A DNA stretch of 64,000 nt, from contig WHVA01000245.1 of NCBI GenBank assembly GCA_015179125.1, positions 94,242 to 158,241 of the forward strand. The letters run 5' to 3'. Source of the stretch: Gautieria morchelliformis. Lineage: Eukaryota > Basidiomycota > Agaricomycetes > Gomphales > Gomphaceae. Below are positions 1 to 10,418 of this stretch, in pieces. Each line of letters begins with the position of its first letter. Positions within the stretch are counted from its first letter, which is position 1. The notes below the pieces were generated by a model. It had not been told where the DNA came from and did not search any database. It worked only from the letters and a program-made list of their open reading frames with translations. The position numbers and the translations under genes were made by a program.

Positions 1-133
1 GTGAACCCTCTTACCTTGTGAACATTCATTGGTTCACCTATTCACCGAACGGCATACTTATTCGCACAAGTTATTCGGGCATTCGCTGTGTTCACTAATA
101 CACGATATTAACGCTTGAAAACCAATCTTGACA
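1..133 (+). repeat. 3' end of Gy1 5' LTR
   Basis: This matches the end of the 3' LTR (8081-8214). It ends TTGACA at 133. The following bases (GTATAATTGA...) do not resemble a TGG-type tRNA primer-binding site. Confidence 0.9.
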
Positions 134-398
134 GTATAATTGAACTAACAAACTACAGTCAAAGCATTCATTCTACCCATCACCTTTTTTTTTACACCAC
201 ATCTATTCGCGGCACAGCCCCCCCATTTCAACGGTCGCCTCTCCCACACCTAACATTCGCTAGATTCCTGCCCCACTTGGCAGGCCTGCCCTATTCCCCT
301 TCGTGGGACAACCTCTTCTTCATCACCCCTCTCTACAGATTCCTGCTTCACCCGGCAGGCCTGAGCCTCGTCTATTCGCGGGATAGCCTTACCCCTTC
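134..398 (+). other. Gy1 5' leader with imperfect direct repeats
   Basis: This stretch lies between the 5' LTR and the protease region. A motif with core TTCCTGCCCCACTTGGCAGG recurs imperfectly near 263, 338 and 434. No Gag (capsid or CCHC knuckle) is recognisable in any frame. Confidence 0.5.
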
Positions 399-1970
399 AT
401 GGGTCACCCTCCCCCATATCAATCCTTTGCACAGCTTCCTGCCCTACTTGGCGGACCTGGGCCATCTCTCCTATTAGACTCTGACTCATTCTCCACAACT
501 CTTGCCGATAACCATCTTACACCTCCGAATGCCAGCCCTATTGACTCTGTACCACCAGCGTGTTTATTCGCATCTATTAGCTCTCATTCCGATTCGTCCT
601 TCATCATCCATGTACACCTTCCCGGTCTCTCTAACTCAATCCCTACTCTCATTGACTCTGGTGCCACTTCCAATTTTATTGATAGCTCCTTTTCCTCTCG
701 TCCTGGTTTCGTATGTACATCACTCCATTTGCCGATCGCTCTCTCCCTTTTTGACGGAAAACCAGCCACTGCTGGTTTCATTCACGAATACCTAGATACT
801 AGTCTCACCTTCAGTGACTCCTCTTCTCAGGACATTTCGCTACTTGTCACAAAGTTACACCCTTCGGCCGCGATCATTCTCGGGCTTCCGTGGCTTCGTT
901 CTATGAAGCCCACCATCGATTGGGGCTCTCTCTCAATTACCTTTCCTTCCAGCACCGGTTTCATGCTTCCACGTATGACGGTCGCCATGGCCTGTACGAT
1001 GATTTCTCCGCCGACTATCTTCGACAGTATCCCCGAACTCCACACTGCGTCGATGACATCGCCACCGCCAGTTCCTGGTTCGCATTCGTCCCCGCCATCC
1101 TTGGGTTATATCCCGAACATGGCGATTGGACCACTCTCCTATGTCCCGGTCCTTCCACCAGACGTTGCTTCTTCGCCCGCTCCTATTCCGAATCTTTCTG
1201 GTTACGAACAGACATTCAACCTGGATGGCGAACCCTTACTTCTTTCAACCAAGCCGACTGAGAATCACTCCTCTGAGTCCTCTATATCACTTCCTAACGA
1301 TATCATTCGTCCATTTTCAGCCACGAAAGAACCCATAATAGAGACCGAACCTATTCGACCAAAAACAGAGCCTACTCCGAGTCATTTTCGTTCCTGTACA
1401 CCATGCGCAGAATTACTGATCGATGACCACCTCCCATTCCACTCTTCACCTCCTGATCCACCTCCGACGAGGAGGGTAACGCCGCATATAACCCTAATCA
1501 GCGCAGCCGCCTTCAAGCTAATCATGAAACTTGGCGAAGAAGAAACCTTCATGTTAAACATGCACCCTTCCATCCCTGAGCCCAGTTCGCTTCGCGCTGT
1601 CGGCAACGCACCAGCCCCGACCACACTCCTCCACGAAAACCCTCTACCGAAGGACGAGTTAGAAATGTTCAGGGCTGTGGTACCAGAGGAGTACCACGAC
1701 TTCTTCAATATCTTCTCACGTGCTAAAGCCAAAGACCTGCCCCCACATCGACCTTATGACCACACCATCGAAATCGAAAACGATGGCACACCACCTCACG
1801 GCCCCATATACCCACTCTCGAACAGTGAATTAGAGGCCCTCCGCGAATATCTCGAAGACATGCTTGGCAAGGGATTTATCCGCTCCTCCCAATCACCCGG
1901 TGGCGCCCCCGTTGTCTTCGCGAAAAAAAGGATGGCACACTACGAATGTGTGTGGACTACCGAGGGCTGA
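399..1970 (+). pseudogene. Gy1 aspartic protease and N-terminal reverse transcriptase (frameshifted)
   Basis: The 523-codon frame has a retropepsin-like site LIDSGATSNFID near residue 85 and ILGLPWL with a downstream IDW, as in Ty3 proteases. A low-complexity linker follows, then the RT entry region RPYDHTIEIE...GPIYPLS and [10 protein letters not shown]. After KK the frame breaks: the normal continuation ([15 protein letters not shown]) is in the next frame. A run of seven A at 1923-1929 where eight are needed explains it. RT then stops at the solo LTR at 2002 and resumes at 3482. The true start is unclear because no Gag precedes the protease. The product is inactive as it stands. Confidence 0.85.
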
Positions 1971-2001
1971 ATTGTATCACACGAAAGAACAAGTACCCTA
2001 T

Positions 2002-3481
2002 TGTTTTGGAACCTGTTGAACTAAACGTAAAACTGTGGTGTTAAACACAATTCTAAAGTTCAATCAGAGATTTGACTTTACAAGCACACGCAAGCTTCGA
2101 AACTATTTTAACGGAGAACCCAATTAAGAAATTATACTCCGGTGAACAATCAGAATCAGTATTGGTACAGGAAGTGTAGCAATAGAGATTTAACTGAACA
2201 CGTGTAGTTCTTAGATTGTGCAATACTTTGTGAGGTCAAAGAATGTTATTAGGCGTCCAAGGGTCCAGATACTTTAAGGGGAAAGCTACCTAGAGTCTTA
2301 GGACCGCGGGTCGAGTGAATTAAAGACAACAATAATCCCCAAGACGTGAAAAGATAGTTCTGCGCTTGAACTCTTCCTCAGTTCAAGTATGTCACTATTC
2401 TTGTGGCTTTTCTGGTTTTCCAACACAACAAACATAGGATATTAACTCACTTACCCTGAGTTAGGTTAATATCGGTAGTGCGTTGATTGATCAAGAAAGA
2501 TCAATTACTCAAAAGGCTATTAACCCACTTAACTCAGAGTTAAGTTAATAAACTATTGCATGAATTGAATAACTAATAACCAAGTCTATTAGATCACTGC
2601 TCAGAGTGGCGTCTAATGGTACAGGATTACTAATCAGTTACTCTTAGTAATGTTGCTGTTCGCAGCGCGATTAGTCAGAGCCTGCTGCAATTAAAATAGA
2701 GCACTCTTGTACTTCTCAGAGCCAATCAGAGTTGCTGCAATCTTAGACTGTAGCCAAGTCAGTGAGCCAGTACTTCGGTACAAGGCTGTGTTGAAGTCAC
2801 ACTTCAGTTACTCAAGGTATGAGTGGTTTGGTTGAAAGATGATTGATTGCTTCACTGCTAAAACTGCAGGCTATTTATACTGCATCTATCTAGCTTATGT
2901 AACTACTGCCAGGAACCTTGTAGAGGCTTCTACTACTGTGAAGAACCTTGTGGAAGCTTAGAGAAGCTTCAGGAAAGGTTTGGAAACTATTGGAAGGCTG
3001 TGGAAGGTTCTATTGCTATATTGGGTTAAAGTCACAGCTCTGTGACAGTAAAGCTAAGAGTATGTAAGAAACTCCCACGCTCATGTGATTATCATGTGAC
3101 GAAGGAAAGTCATGTGACTTCATGCTGGATTGAGGTCATGTGACTGTGTCATGTGATTGTCAGGTCACCGTAGATAATCAAGTGACTTTGAGGTCAGGTG
3201 ATTGTCAGGTGACTGTAGATAATCAGGTGACTTTGAGGTCAGGTGATTGTCAGGTGACTGTGGATGATCAGGTGACTTTGAGCTGTTTTTGAGGTCATGT
3301 GATAGTCATGTGACCGTGGGGGATTCTTAGCTAAACTATCAAGAGATTGTTGTATCTTGTGGACCCAATGTGAGTGTAGCATAGAAATATTAATACAACC
3401 TTCCTTGAGGACATTTGAAACTAATTAACTACCTAGTAAATGTTCATAAATAGGTAGCTACTTTGTGGACGATCCCTAACA
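2002..3481. repeat. LTR-A: 1480-bp solo LTR in Gy1 RT, TSD CCTAT
   Basis: The insert begins TGTTTTGGAACC at 2002 and ends CCCTAACA at 3481. It is flanked by CCTAT at 1997-2001 and 3482-3486. Removing it with one TSD copy rejoins the Gy1 RT reading KYPI-PLIPSLIDQL. It has no ORF of note. It contains a short tandem array (about 3080-3310) built on GTCAGGTGACT/GTCATGTGA motifs and a TATTTATA-like box near 2871. TG...CA ends plus a 5-bp TSD indicate an LTR left by recombination. No other copy lies in this window, so the family is unassigned. Confidence 0.85.
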
Positions 3482-6124
3482 CCTATCCCACTGATTCCGA
3501 GCCTTATTGACCAACTCAAAAGTGCGAACGTCTATACCAAATTCGACCTTCGCGCTGGGTTCAATAATGTTCGGATCACCTCTGGCCAAGAGTGGAAGAC
3601 AGCCTTACGAACACGATATGGGTCCTTCGAATATCTCGTCATGCCGTTTGGGTTAACGAATCCTCCAGCGACGTTCCAGCACTTCATGAATGACATCTTC
3701 CAAGACATGGCTGACGTCTTCGTTGTAGTCTACCTCGACGACATCCTTATCTTCTCCAAGAACAAGGAAGACCACTTAGAGCATGTCCAAATGGTGCTCG
3801 CCCGTCTTCGAAAACACAACCTCTTCATAAAGCCCGAGAAGTGCCTTTTCCATTCGAACTGGGTGGAGTTTCTCGGATTCATCATCTCTCCTGCTGGGGT
3901 CTCTATGGACATTGAAAAGACAGCTGCCATCACAAAGTGGCCTGCACCGATGAATGTTCACGAAATCCAATCATTCCTAGGCTTTGCAAACTTCTACAGG
4001 AGATTCATCATTTCGTTCTCTGACATCGTCCTGCCACTCACTCGCCTTACCAGGAAGGATACTCCATTCGCCTGGGACGCGGAGCAACAGGAGGCTTTCG
4101 AAGCACTCAAGGCCGCGTTCTCACAGGCCCCAGTCCTCATCCACTTCGACCCGAATAACCCGATCGTCATCGAAACAGATGCCTCCGATTACGCCATCGC
4201 CGCCATCATTTCCCAGATCACCCCCTCCGATGGTGATATCCACCCGATCGCCTTCTATTCGCGAGGAATGGCACCTGCCGAAATGAACTACGAGATCTAT
4301 GACAAAGAGCTGCTCGCCATCTTTTGCGCCTTCAAGCAATGGCGAAACTACCTCGAAGGGGCATCCCACGTCATCCTCGTCCTCTCCGACCACAAGAATC
4401 TTGAGTACTTCGCAACTACGAAACAGCTGACCCGACGACAGGTCCATTGGTCCGAACACCTGTCAGGGTTCAACTATATCATTCGCTACCGGGCTGGGCG
4501 ACTTGGCACAAAGCCGGATGCATTGACCTGTCGGGGCGACGGGTACCCAAAAGGGGGGGATGGTGCTTACGCATTGGTGAATCCCCACAACTTCCAGTCG
4601 ATGTTTAAGACCGGGCAACTCATTCGTGCCATCATCCTTGACTCTGCATCACTGTTGACATCCATCCAACAGGGCCAGTTAACCGATCCCTTGTCCTCAG
4701 CCCAGATTACTCGTCTTCAGTCTCAGTCATTGGCGATCACCCCTTCGAATGAGAAGTCAGACCCCTGGTCACTTGGAGAGGATGGAAAAATGCTGTTATA
4801 CAAACAGCGAACGTATGTCCCCGATCATAATGATATTCGTCTGGACAGCCTTCGCTCACTGCATGATCATCAGTTAGCAGGCCACCCAGGGATCAGCAAA
4901 ACGATGAAAAACATTCGGAGACAGTATCATTGGCCGAACATGTCCAACTTTGTCACCAACTATATTGGCTCCTGTTCCAAGTGTCGCCACGCTAAATCCA
5001 TTCATCACAAACCCTTCAGTCCACTTCGCTTTCTACCCATCAGCCAACGACCTTGGGATTCGATCTCCATGGACTTCATCGAAGGGCTCCCACCATCGGA
5101 TGGGCACGATATGATCCTTGTCATTGTAGACAGGCTAATGAAGATGGCCCTGTTCATTCCGACATTCTCAGACATCGATTCAGGAGATGTCGCCATGCTC
5201 TTCCTTCGACACATATTCGCCAAACACGGTAGCCCCAGCGACATCATCTCCGATCGAGGGAAGCACTTCACATCCCGATTCTGGACCTCTCTCTGCGAAA
5301 TCCTCGGCATCAAAGGCAACCTTTCTACAGCCTACCACCCCCAAACTGATGGACAGACCGAACGAGTAAACCAAATCCTTGAACAGTATCTCCGAGTTTA
5401 TATCAACTACCAGCAGGATGATTGGGTTGACCTCTTGCCTCTCGCCGAATTCACTTACAACAACACAGCCCATTCAGCGACCCAGGTCACACCCTTCTTT
5501 GCCAACAAAGGTTTCCATCCAAAGCTCGAAGTATCGCTCACTTCGGTCACTTCCAAGGACGCTTATCGCCAGTCGGCAGACCTCAAGGACCTTCACCAAT
5601 ACCTTCGAGATCAAATTAAGAAATCAATTATCCAGTACACTTTGGCCACAACCACTCGCCGCATTCCGATCCCTGAGTTTCAGGTCGGCGACAGAGTATG
5701 GCTCGACTCGCGAAATATTCGCACAAAACGACCTTCGAAGAAACTCGACCACCGAAGACTTGGCCGATATCCTATCACGGCTAAAATATCTTCTCATGCG
5801 TTTCGCTTAGGCTTACCACTGGACCTTCGCCAGATCCACCCTGTGTTTCACGTATCCCTTCTCGAACCCGCCACGACATCTACCATCCCCGGTCGATACA
5901 CGGACCCCCCACCTCCTATCGAAATTGATTCTGCGGACGAGTACGAGATCACGAAGATCCTCGATAGTCGCATTCGCCGGAAGCGATTGGAATATCTAGT
6001 AGAGTGGAAGGGATACAAACACACCCCCGATGCTACGTCTTGGGAACCCTCTTCGAATGTTACTAATTCCGCTCGCAGACTCGCCGAATTTCATGCGAAG
6101 TATCCCCAGAAACCCAAGGCTTAG
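3482..6124 (+). CDS. Gy1 Pol: RT, RNase H, integrase, chromodomain (C-terminal part)
   Basis: This is an uninterrupted frame that begins mid-RT after the solo LTR; the ATG at 3641 is internal. RT has MPFGLTN and YLDDILIFS. RNase H has IETDASDYA, YDKELLAI and SDHKNLEYF. The integrase has an HHCC finger (GHPG...CSKCRHAK) and a DDE core at about residues 475, 537 and 573 counted from 3641 (MDFIEG, SDRGKHF, TDGQTERVNQ). A GPY/F-like module is followed by a chromodomain (ITKILDSRIRRKRLEYLVEW...SWEP) near residues 765-805. The chromodomain is expected to steer integration to methylated-histone chromatin. This part of pol is intact; the element is dead because of the RT interruption and frameshift. 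Confidence 0.92.
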   Translation, partial: PIPLIPSLIDQLKSANVYTKFDLRAGFNNVRITSGQEWKTALRTRYGSFEYLVMPFGLTNPPATFQHFMNDIFQDMADVFVVVYLDDILIFSKNKEDHLEHVQMVLARLRKHNLFIKPEKCLFHSNWVEFLGFIISPAGVSMDIEKTAAITKWPAPMNVHEIQSFLGFANFYRRFIISFSDIVLPLTRLTRKDTPFAWDAEQQEAFEALKAAFSQAPVLIHFDPNNPIVIETDASDYAIAAIISQITPSDGDIHPIAFYSRGMAPAEMNYEIYDKELLAIFCAFKQWRNYLEGASHVILVLSDHKNLEYFATTKQLTRRQVHWSEHLSGFNYIIRYRAGRLGTKPDALTCRGDGYPKGGDGAYALVNPHNFQSMFKTGQLIRAIILDSASLLTSIQQGQLTDPLSSAQITRLQSQSLAITPSNEKSDPWSLGEDGKMLLYKQRTYVPDHNDIRLDSLRSLHDHQLAGHPGISKTMKNIRRQYHWPNMSNFVTNYIGSCSKCRHAKSIHHKPFSPLRFLPISQRPWDSISMDFIEGLPPSDGHDMILVIVDRLMKMALFIPTFSDIDSGDVAMLFLRHIFAKHGSPSDIISDRGKHFTSRFWTSLCEILGIKGNLSTAYHPQTDGQTERVNQILEQYLRVYINYQQDDWVDLLPLAEFTYNNTAHSATQVTPFFANKGFHPKLEVSLTSVTSKDAYRQSADLKDLHQYLRDQIKKSIIQYTLATTTRRIPIPEFQVGDRVWLDSRNIRTKRPSKKLDHRRLGRYPITAKISSHAFRLGLPLDLRQIHPVFHVSLLEPATTSTIPGRYTDPPPPIEIDSADEYEITKILDSRIRRKRLEYLVEWKGYKHTPDATSWEPSSNVTNSARRLAEFHAKYPQKPKA

Positions 6125-6391
6125 ACGTTTACCAAACCCCAAGAAAACGATACTCTGTTCACATTCTACCTATATATTCCACTCCCCTAATTAACCTCCT
6201 CTCAATCCTCACCCAACTCCTTTCGACTCATTTGACGCACGCAACCAACGCCTCTTCGGACACTCCGAGCTCCCCATCAACCTCTTCGCCCCCCCCCTCG
6301 ATGGCTAGTAGGGGTACTCGAGGGTTCCGCATGATACTTGGCCAACGTCCTGACCATACCCCCTGCTATCCGTGCCCTCTTACCTTCCCCA

Positions 6392-7111
6392 TCAGGAGCG
6401 AAGCAGATGCGCAGTCGCCTCACCCTGCCGGGCTCTGCAGCTTTCGCCGACCCAGGCATACCCCCGGCCGACTGCGAATCGGAGTAGGGGACTTCGCCGA
6501 ATGCATCTCTGAGTTAGCATGGCCATCACAAGAATACAGAAGGAAACCATACCTTCCGGGTCCTCCCTAGTCACCTCCCTTCCCTCGCACCCCTTTGAGG
6601 TCAGCGTAAAGATCGGAACAGGAGTCGAGTCAATATCCACTTCTGCGGGTGCCGATTCCAATGTTGATGCCGAACTCTCCAACCACACCCTCGTTTTCTG
6701 AATCTCCTTTTCCAGCTCGTCTACTTCGGACGGTCTTTCGAATGTTTGGTCGGCCACCTCCTTGACCTTCAGCATTTTCCGAAGCTCCTCCTAGACCTCA
6801 TCATTGAGCGAATGAAAGCTAATAAAAGAAAGAATGGTACTCACTTGAACTCCTGCCGCATCGACCAACCACTGCTCCACATCCCCACATGACTCTCCCC
6901 GAAGCTCCGGCCTAACCCTCGACATGGTCTGCGATCGATCGAGGAGAACTGAGTACCCAGGTGTCGTCATAGGGGCAGTACGCTGGGCTGGGGTGCTTAG
7001 ATGGGTCCCATAGCCCTGTTCCGTGCCGCGTTTTAAACAGAAAAAGAAGTCGTGCATGGACCACACAGCTACGCAGGGCCCAGGCTTCAGAGATCCCATC
7101 GGGGGACCCAT
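6392..7111 (-). CDS. Gy1 antisense ORF with a predicted 54-nt intron, function unknown
   Basis: Two minus-strand frames (7111-6845 and 6790-6392) join in phase across a 54-nt GTGAGT...TAG intron, complement 6791-6844. The exon junction reads DAAGVQ-EELRKML. The spliced product has about 220 residues, with a charged segment likely to form a helix (EELRKMLKVKEVADQTF..., then VDELEKEIQKT). It lies between the chromodomain and the 3' LTR, antisense to pol, the same place and orientation as the Zn2Cys6 ORF of Gy2. No known domain is recognised and the N-terminal start is uncertain. The splice model is an inference from sequence only. Confidence 0.45.
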
Positions 7112-7168
7112 TACATCTTTAACGGTTCCGCCCCACCATAGGACGCAGCGTCGTTGGACTCCGAAGCT

Positions 7169-7181
7169 AGGAGGGGGGTAC
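7169..7181 (+). promoter_or_regulatory. Gy1 polypurine tract
   Basis: The purine run AGGAGGGGGGTAC directly precedes the 3' LTR start (TGTCATGAC at 7182), the expected plus-strand priming site. Confidence 0.75.
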
Positions 7182-8214
7182 TGTCATGACCGGTTTATTT
7201 CTCCTACCGCGCTACCTCCATGTTCCCCCTTGTCACTCCCTAGCATCTTCGTCAGAGTTCGCTGCACCTGCCGACCACTCCTCCTCTACATCCACCCTAC
7301 TCGCTGTTCGCCTCATCCCCTGAACCGCTGTTCGCTGCTCGCGCATTTCGCCAGCAGGCACGCCATCAAAAATGATCGATACCAATCACTCGGCATGATG
7401 GTTCATCATTAGCCCCATCATCTTCTTAATCCAACCCCATTGGGTGTTCGTATGGCCAATGTATGTTCGCAGGGCATCCCTTCCATAGGTCATGCGGGAT
7501 CAACCCAGTCAACAAAGAGTCCGTGCAGGGTACCATGTATGCGGGTCCCAAGACATGGTTTTGTCCATAAGTGCCTTCGCCCCCTTTTACTCTCCGTCGT
7601 TCCACGTTCGCATTCTTCCCTCACTCTATTGCATGTTTATTCCATCTCCTTAGTATCATGACTGCGCACCCCTATCCAACCCTGACTTGTGACGGCCTCT
7701 TTCCTATTTGCTGATACCTTACGAGCATTCGATATAAGTAGTTTACATCCGCATGTATATTCCCCAGTTCAATTATCATACGTCGTGCATCTTGTGCAAA
7801 CTTGACCTCACTGTGATCATTGTCTTAAGCCTTCTCTTGGAGATTTCTATCTTCGACCAGCAAAGGACTTAGGCATCACTGGTGAGTTCTCATACTTCAT
7901 CTTCGTTACCTTAGCCTTCGAACCATTTTCTGTGCTGTTGGTGAAGGGCTCCGAAGGAGCACCTTCACCAGCGAAGGGATTGTCGAGACTTAGACAGCCC
8001 TTCCGTGAGACCTTGCACGTTACATCGTCAAGAACCACGGGCTATTTCGCTACAACTGTAGATAGGGCGAGCCCCGTTTAGGTGAACCCTCTTACCTTGT
8101 GAACATTCATTGGTTCACCTATTCACCGAACGGCATACTTATTCGCACAAGTTATTCGGGCATTCGCTGTGTTCACTAATACACGATATTAACGCTTGAA
8201 AACCAATCTTGACA
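7182..8214 (+). repeat. Gy1 3' LTR (1033 bp)
   Basis: It starts TGTCATGAC and ends TTGACA. Its last 134 bp match positions 1-133. Family relatives are a truncated copy at 45567 and an inverted 1229-bp solo copy at 46876-48104. It contains no coding potential. Confidence 0.9.
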
Positions 8215-8804
8215 CTTAGCTGTGATGTGTGTCTTGAGAAGAATCTTCTGTGCGTATGGGACTTGGCGGGAAAGGCCACGGCATGCAATCGCTGCAAGGA
8301 CGCAAAGCGGGCATGCGTGGTCGACAGGCTTAAGGCTCGGGTGACAGCCAAGCGGAGGAAGATCGGAGGATCGGAAGTAGGCTCGGAAAGCCTATTCAGG
8401 GTGCGCGGAAGCCCTTGTCCAGGGCTGCCAAGGCGTGAGTCCAGGACGGGCTGGAGGCGAGCGGAAGTGGGATGATGCAGGAGGAGCAGACGGCGGATCC
8501 GCTTGCGGATATCGCTAGGTCGCTCCGGGAGCTGCTTCGGCAGGGGGACGAGGGGTTGCTCATGCAACACCAGTTCTACCTGGCCGTCGCGGATCGCCTG
8601 GGTGCGTATGAGGACTTGTTGGAACGGGTCGTGGCAGAGTTGAGGGGGAACCGGGAGAGGGGGAACTCAGAAGCGGAGGTTTCTGAGGGTGAGGTCCATG
8701 ACGTGCAGAGGTTTGCGGAGGCGTATGGGCAGAACAAAAACGCAGAGAATCCGGAAGCAGAAGACTGGGCGGGTTTTGGCGAGGACACGATGGAGGATGA
8801 CTAG
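8215..8804 (+). CDS. Zn(II)2Cys6 (Gal4-type) DNA-binding ORF antisense to Gy2
   Basis: The first frame shows CDVCLEKNLLC, a ten-residue spacer, then CNRCKDAKRAC. This is a perfect CX2CX6CX10CX2CX6C binuclear zinc cluster, followed by basic KARVTAKRRK. Such clusters bind CGG triplets. Its start is lost at the Gy1 boundary (8214/8215). The frame stops at 8473-8475, overlapping (ATGA) a second frame, 8472-8804. That frame looks helical (DIARSLRELLRQG, DRLGAYEDLLERVVAEL) with an acidic tail, and probably belongs to the same protein through a frameshift or intron. A GT-AG pair at 8435-8480 is present but does not restore phase. The ORF lies between Gy2's chromodomain and the lost 3' LTR, so it is probably element cargo; a host gene fragment is less likely. 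Confidence 0.65.
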
Positions 8805-8931
8805 GGGTCAGAATGACATGTAGAATAGATTTCTTGGAACGTCGGAATTAGAGTAGTGAAAAATTAATCGGATTTGACTTGTGACTGAAAGAGTGAAAAC
8901 GAAATAGAATGGCGGAAGTGTCGGAAATGAC

Positions 8932-10413
8932 TTAGTGCGCAAGAAGGGGTCCAGGCTTGGAAGGGTATGCCCTGTGGAAATCTGAGACCAGTTCGGAGGC
9001 GTGGTCGAGTTCCGTGGCGGAAATCCAGGAAGTCTCTTCGTCTGTATCTTCGTAGCCTGCCCACTTGACTAGGTACTGTAGTTGACAACGGTATCGCTTG
9101 TTGAGCTTGGAATTGAGGATTTCCGAAATCTCGTATTCCGGATCTCCGTCGATGATCACTGGCGGAGGCGGAGGTTGTTCTTGATTCGGAATCGTATTCA
9201 GAACTGCGGGTTCAAGCATAGAAACATGGAATACTGGATGTATTGCGCACATATTGTCAGGAAGTCTGAAAGTGAAAGAACGACTACCGGCCTTAGCGAT
9301 GATCTCATAAGGGCCAAGGTATTTTTCAGAGAGCTTCTTCGAGGGGCGAGTGGTGCGGAAATTTTCAGCTTTGACAAAGACTTTGTCGCCTATCTCGAAT
9401 GCCGGTTGCGGAAGCCGTTTCCGATCAGCGGAAGTTTGGTATCTCTTCTGGGCAGTGGAAATGTTCTCTCGGAGGTGCTGGTGAAGGTCGTCAAGTTCCA
9501 CAATGAAGTCTCGGGCTCTTGCAGAGGCGAGATCGTGTTCAGGGTGGATGGCGAGATTCGGGTGATAGCCTTTGTTGGTGTAGAAGGGCGAAATTCCGGT
9601 GGTAGCAGAAGGTGCATTGTTGTAAGTGAATTCCGCAAGCGGAAGAAGGTCAGACCAATTGCTGTGTTGGTAGTTGCAATAGACGCGGAGGTACTGCTCA
9701 AGTGTCTGATTAGTACATTCCGTTTGTCCGTCACCTTCGGGATGATAACCGGAAGTGAAGTGGAGTTTCATGTTGAGAGCCTTGCCAAGTGTGCGGAAAA
9801 AGGAGGACACGAATTCTGATCCACGGTCGGAAGTGACATGGGAGGGGATTCCGTGCTTGGAAAAGACGTGGAGCACGAAGAGCTGTGCGAGCTGGGCGGA
9901 AGTGATGGTGTCGTAGGTTGGAATAAAGATGGACTGCTTTGTGAGGCGGTCAATGATCACTAGAATGGTATCATAGCCGGATGACTTAGGAAGTTTCTCG
10001 ATGAAATCCATGGATATCGAATTCCAGGGCTGTTCCGGGATCGGAAGTTGCTTCAGGAGGCCGTAGGGTTTGTGACGTTGGGGCTTGGCGCGCATACAGG
10101 TGGTGCATGACTTGCAGTAGTCTTGGACCAACGTGCGGAGGAGAGGCCAGGCGTAGGTACGTCGGATTATGTCGAGGGTCTTGTTTTGGCCTTGGTGTCC
10201 TGAGAGCGGATGATCGTGGCTTTGCTGGAGTACGCAAAGTCGTAGATCATTGATGTCCGGAACGTAAATCCGGGACTTGTACCAGAGAAATCCGTTGGAA
10301 TCAAGGGACCATCCAGGACTGGTTGGGTTATTGAGGTGGGTTGTGGAGATGGGGTCGGAATGAAGTGCGGAACGGATGTCGGAGTGGAGAGACTCGGTGT
10401 CCATAATGATTGA
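8932..10413 (-). CDS. Gy2 integrase and chromodomain
   Basis: Read on the minus strand, it continues the RNase H-IN linker after Gy3: SASIIMDTES, then WSLDSNGFLWYKSRIYVPD. An HHCC finger follows (HDHPLSGHQG...CKSCTTCMRAK), then the DDE core (MDFIEKLP, SDRGSEFVSS, GDGQTECTNQTLEQY). A chromodomain ends it (EYEISEILNSKLNKR...LQYLVKWAGY...TSW). The frame is open to its end at 8932. The open frame extending rightward to 10566 is an artefact of Gy3's LTR being open in antisense; the true Gy2 sequence ends at the GGCAC TSD (10414-10418). The residue after GQTE is C where R is usual; the effect is unknown. Confidence 0.9.
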   Translation of the reverse strand, partial: SIIMDTESLHSDIRSALHSDPISTTHLNNPTSPGWSLDSNGFLWYKSRIYVPDINDLRLCVLQQSHDHPLSGHQGQNKTLDIIRRTYAWPLLRTLVQDYCKSCTTCMRAKPQRHKPYGLLKQLPIPEQPWNSISMDFIEKLPKSSGYDTILVIIDRLTKQSIFIPTYDTITSAQLAQLFVLHVFSKHGIPSHVTSDRGSEFVSSFFRTLGKALNMKLHFTSGYHPEGDGQTECTNQTLEQYLRVYCNYQHSNWSDLLPLAEFTYNNAPSATTGISPFYTNKGYHPNLAIHPEHDLASARARDFIVELDDLHQHLRENISTAQKRYQTSADRKRLPQPAFEIGDKVFVKAENFRTTRPSKKLSEKYLGPYEIIAKAGSRSFTFRLPDNMCAIHPVFHVSMLEPAVLNTIPNQEQPPPPPVIIDGDPEYEISEILNSKLNKRYRCQLQYLVKWAGYEDTDEETSWISATELDHASELVSDFHRAYPSKPGPLLAH

Positions 10414-10418
10414 GGCAC

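Larger units (their letters stand above)
1..8214 (+). mobile_element. Gy1: Ty3/gypsy LTR retrotransposon with chromodomain integrase (5' LTR truncated by window)
   Basis: Bases 1-133 are repeated almost exactly at 8081-8214, marking the 3' ends of two LTRs. The 3' LTR begins at 7182 with TGTCATGAC and ends at 8214 with TTGACA, so the LTRs carry TGTCA/TGACA inverted ends. Inside, protease, RT, RNase H, integrase and chromodomain follow in Ty3 order. A solo LTR (2002-3481) interrupts RT and one base is lost in an A run near 1923. The element lies inside Gy2: the sequence right of 8214 is Gy2's antisense Zn2Cys6 ORF. The expected TSD partner of CTTAG (8215-8219) would lie outside the window. No gag with a zinc knuckle is present. 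Confidence 0.9.

Noticed and set aside
8435..8480. 46-nt GT-AG intron joining the two Zn2Cys6 frames
   Set aside because: The junction leaves the second part out of phase, so it does not explain the frame change.
9082..9819. 245-residue plus-strand ORF
   Set aside because: It is antisense to the well-conserved Gy2 integrase and has no signals of its own.
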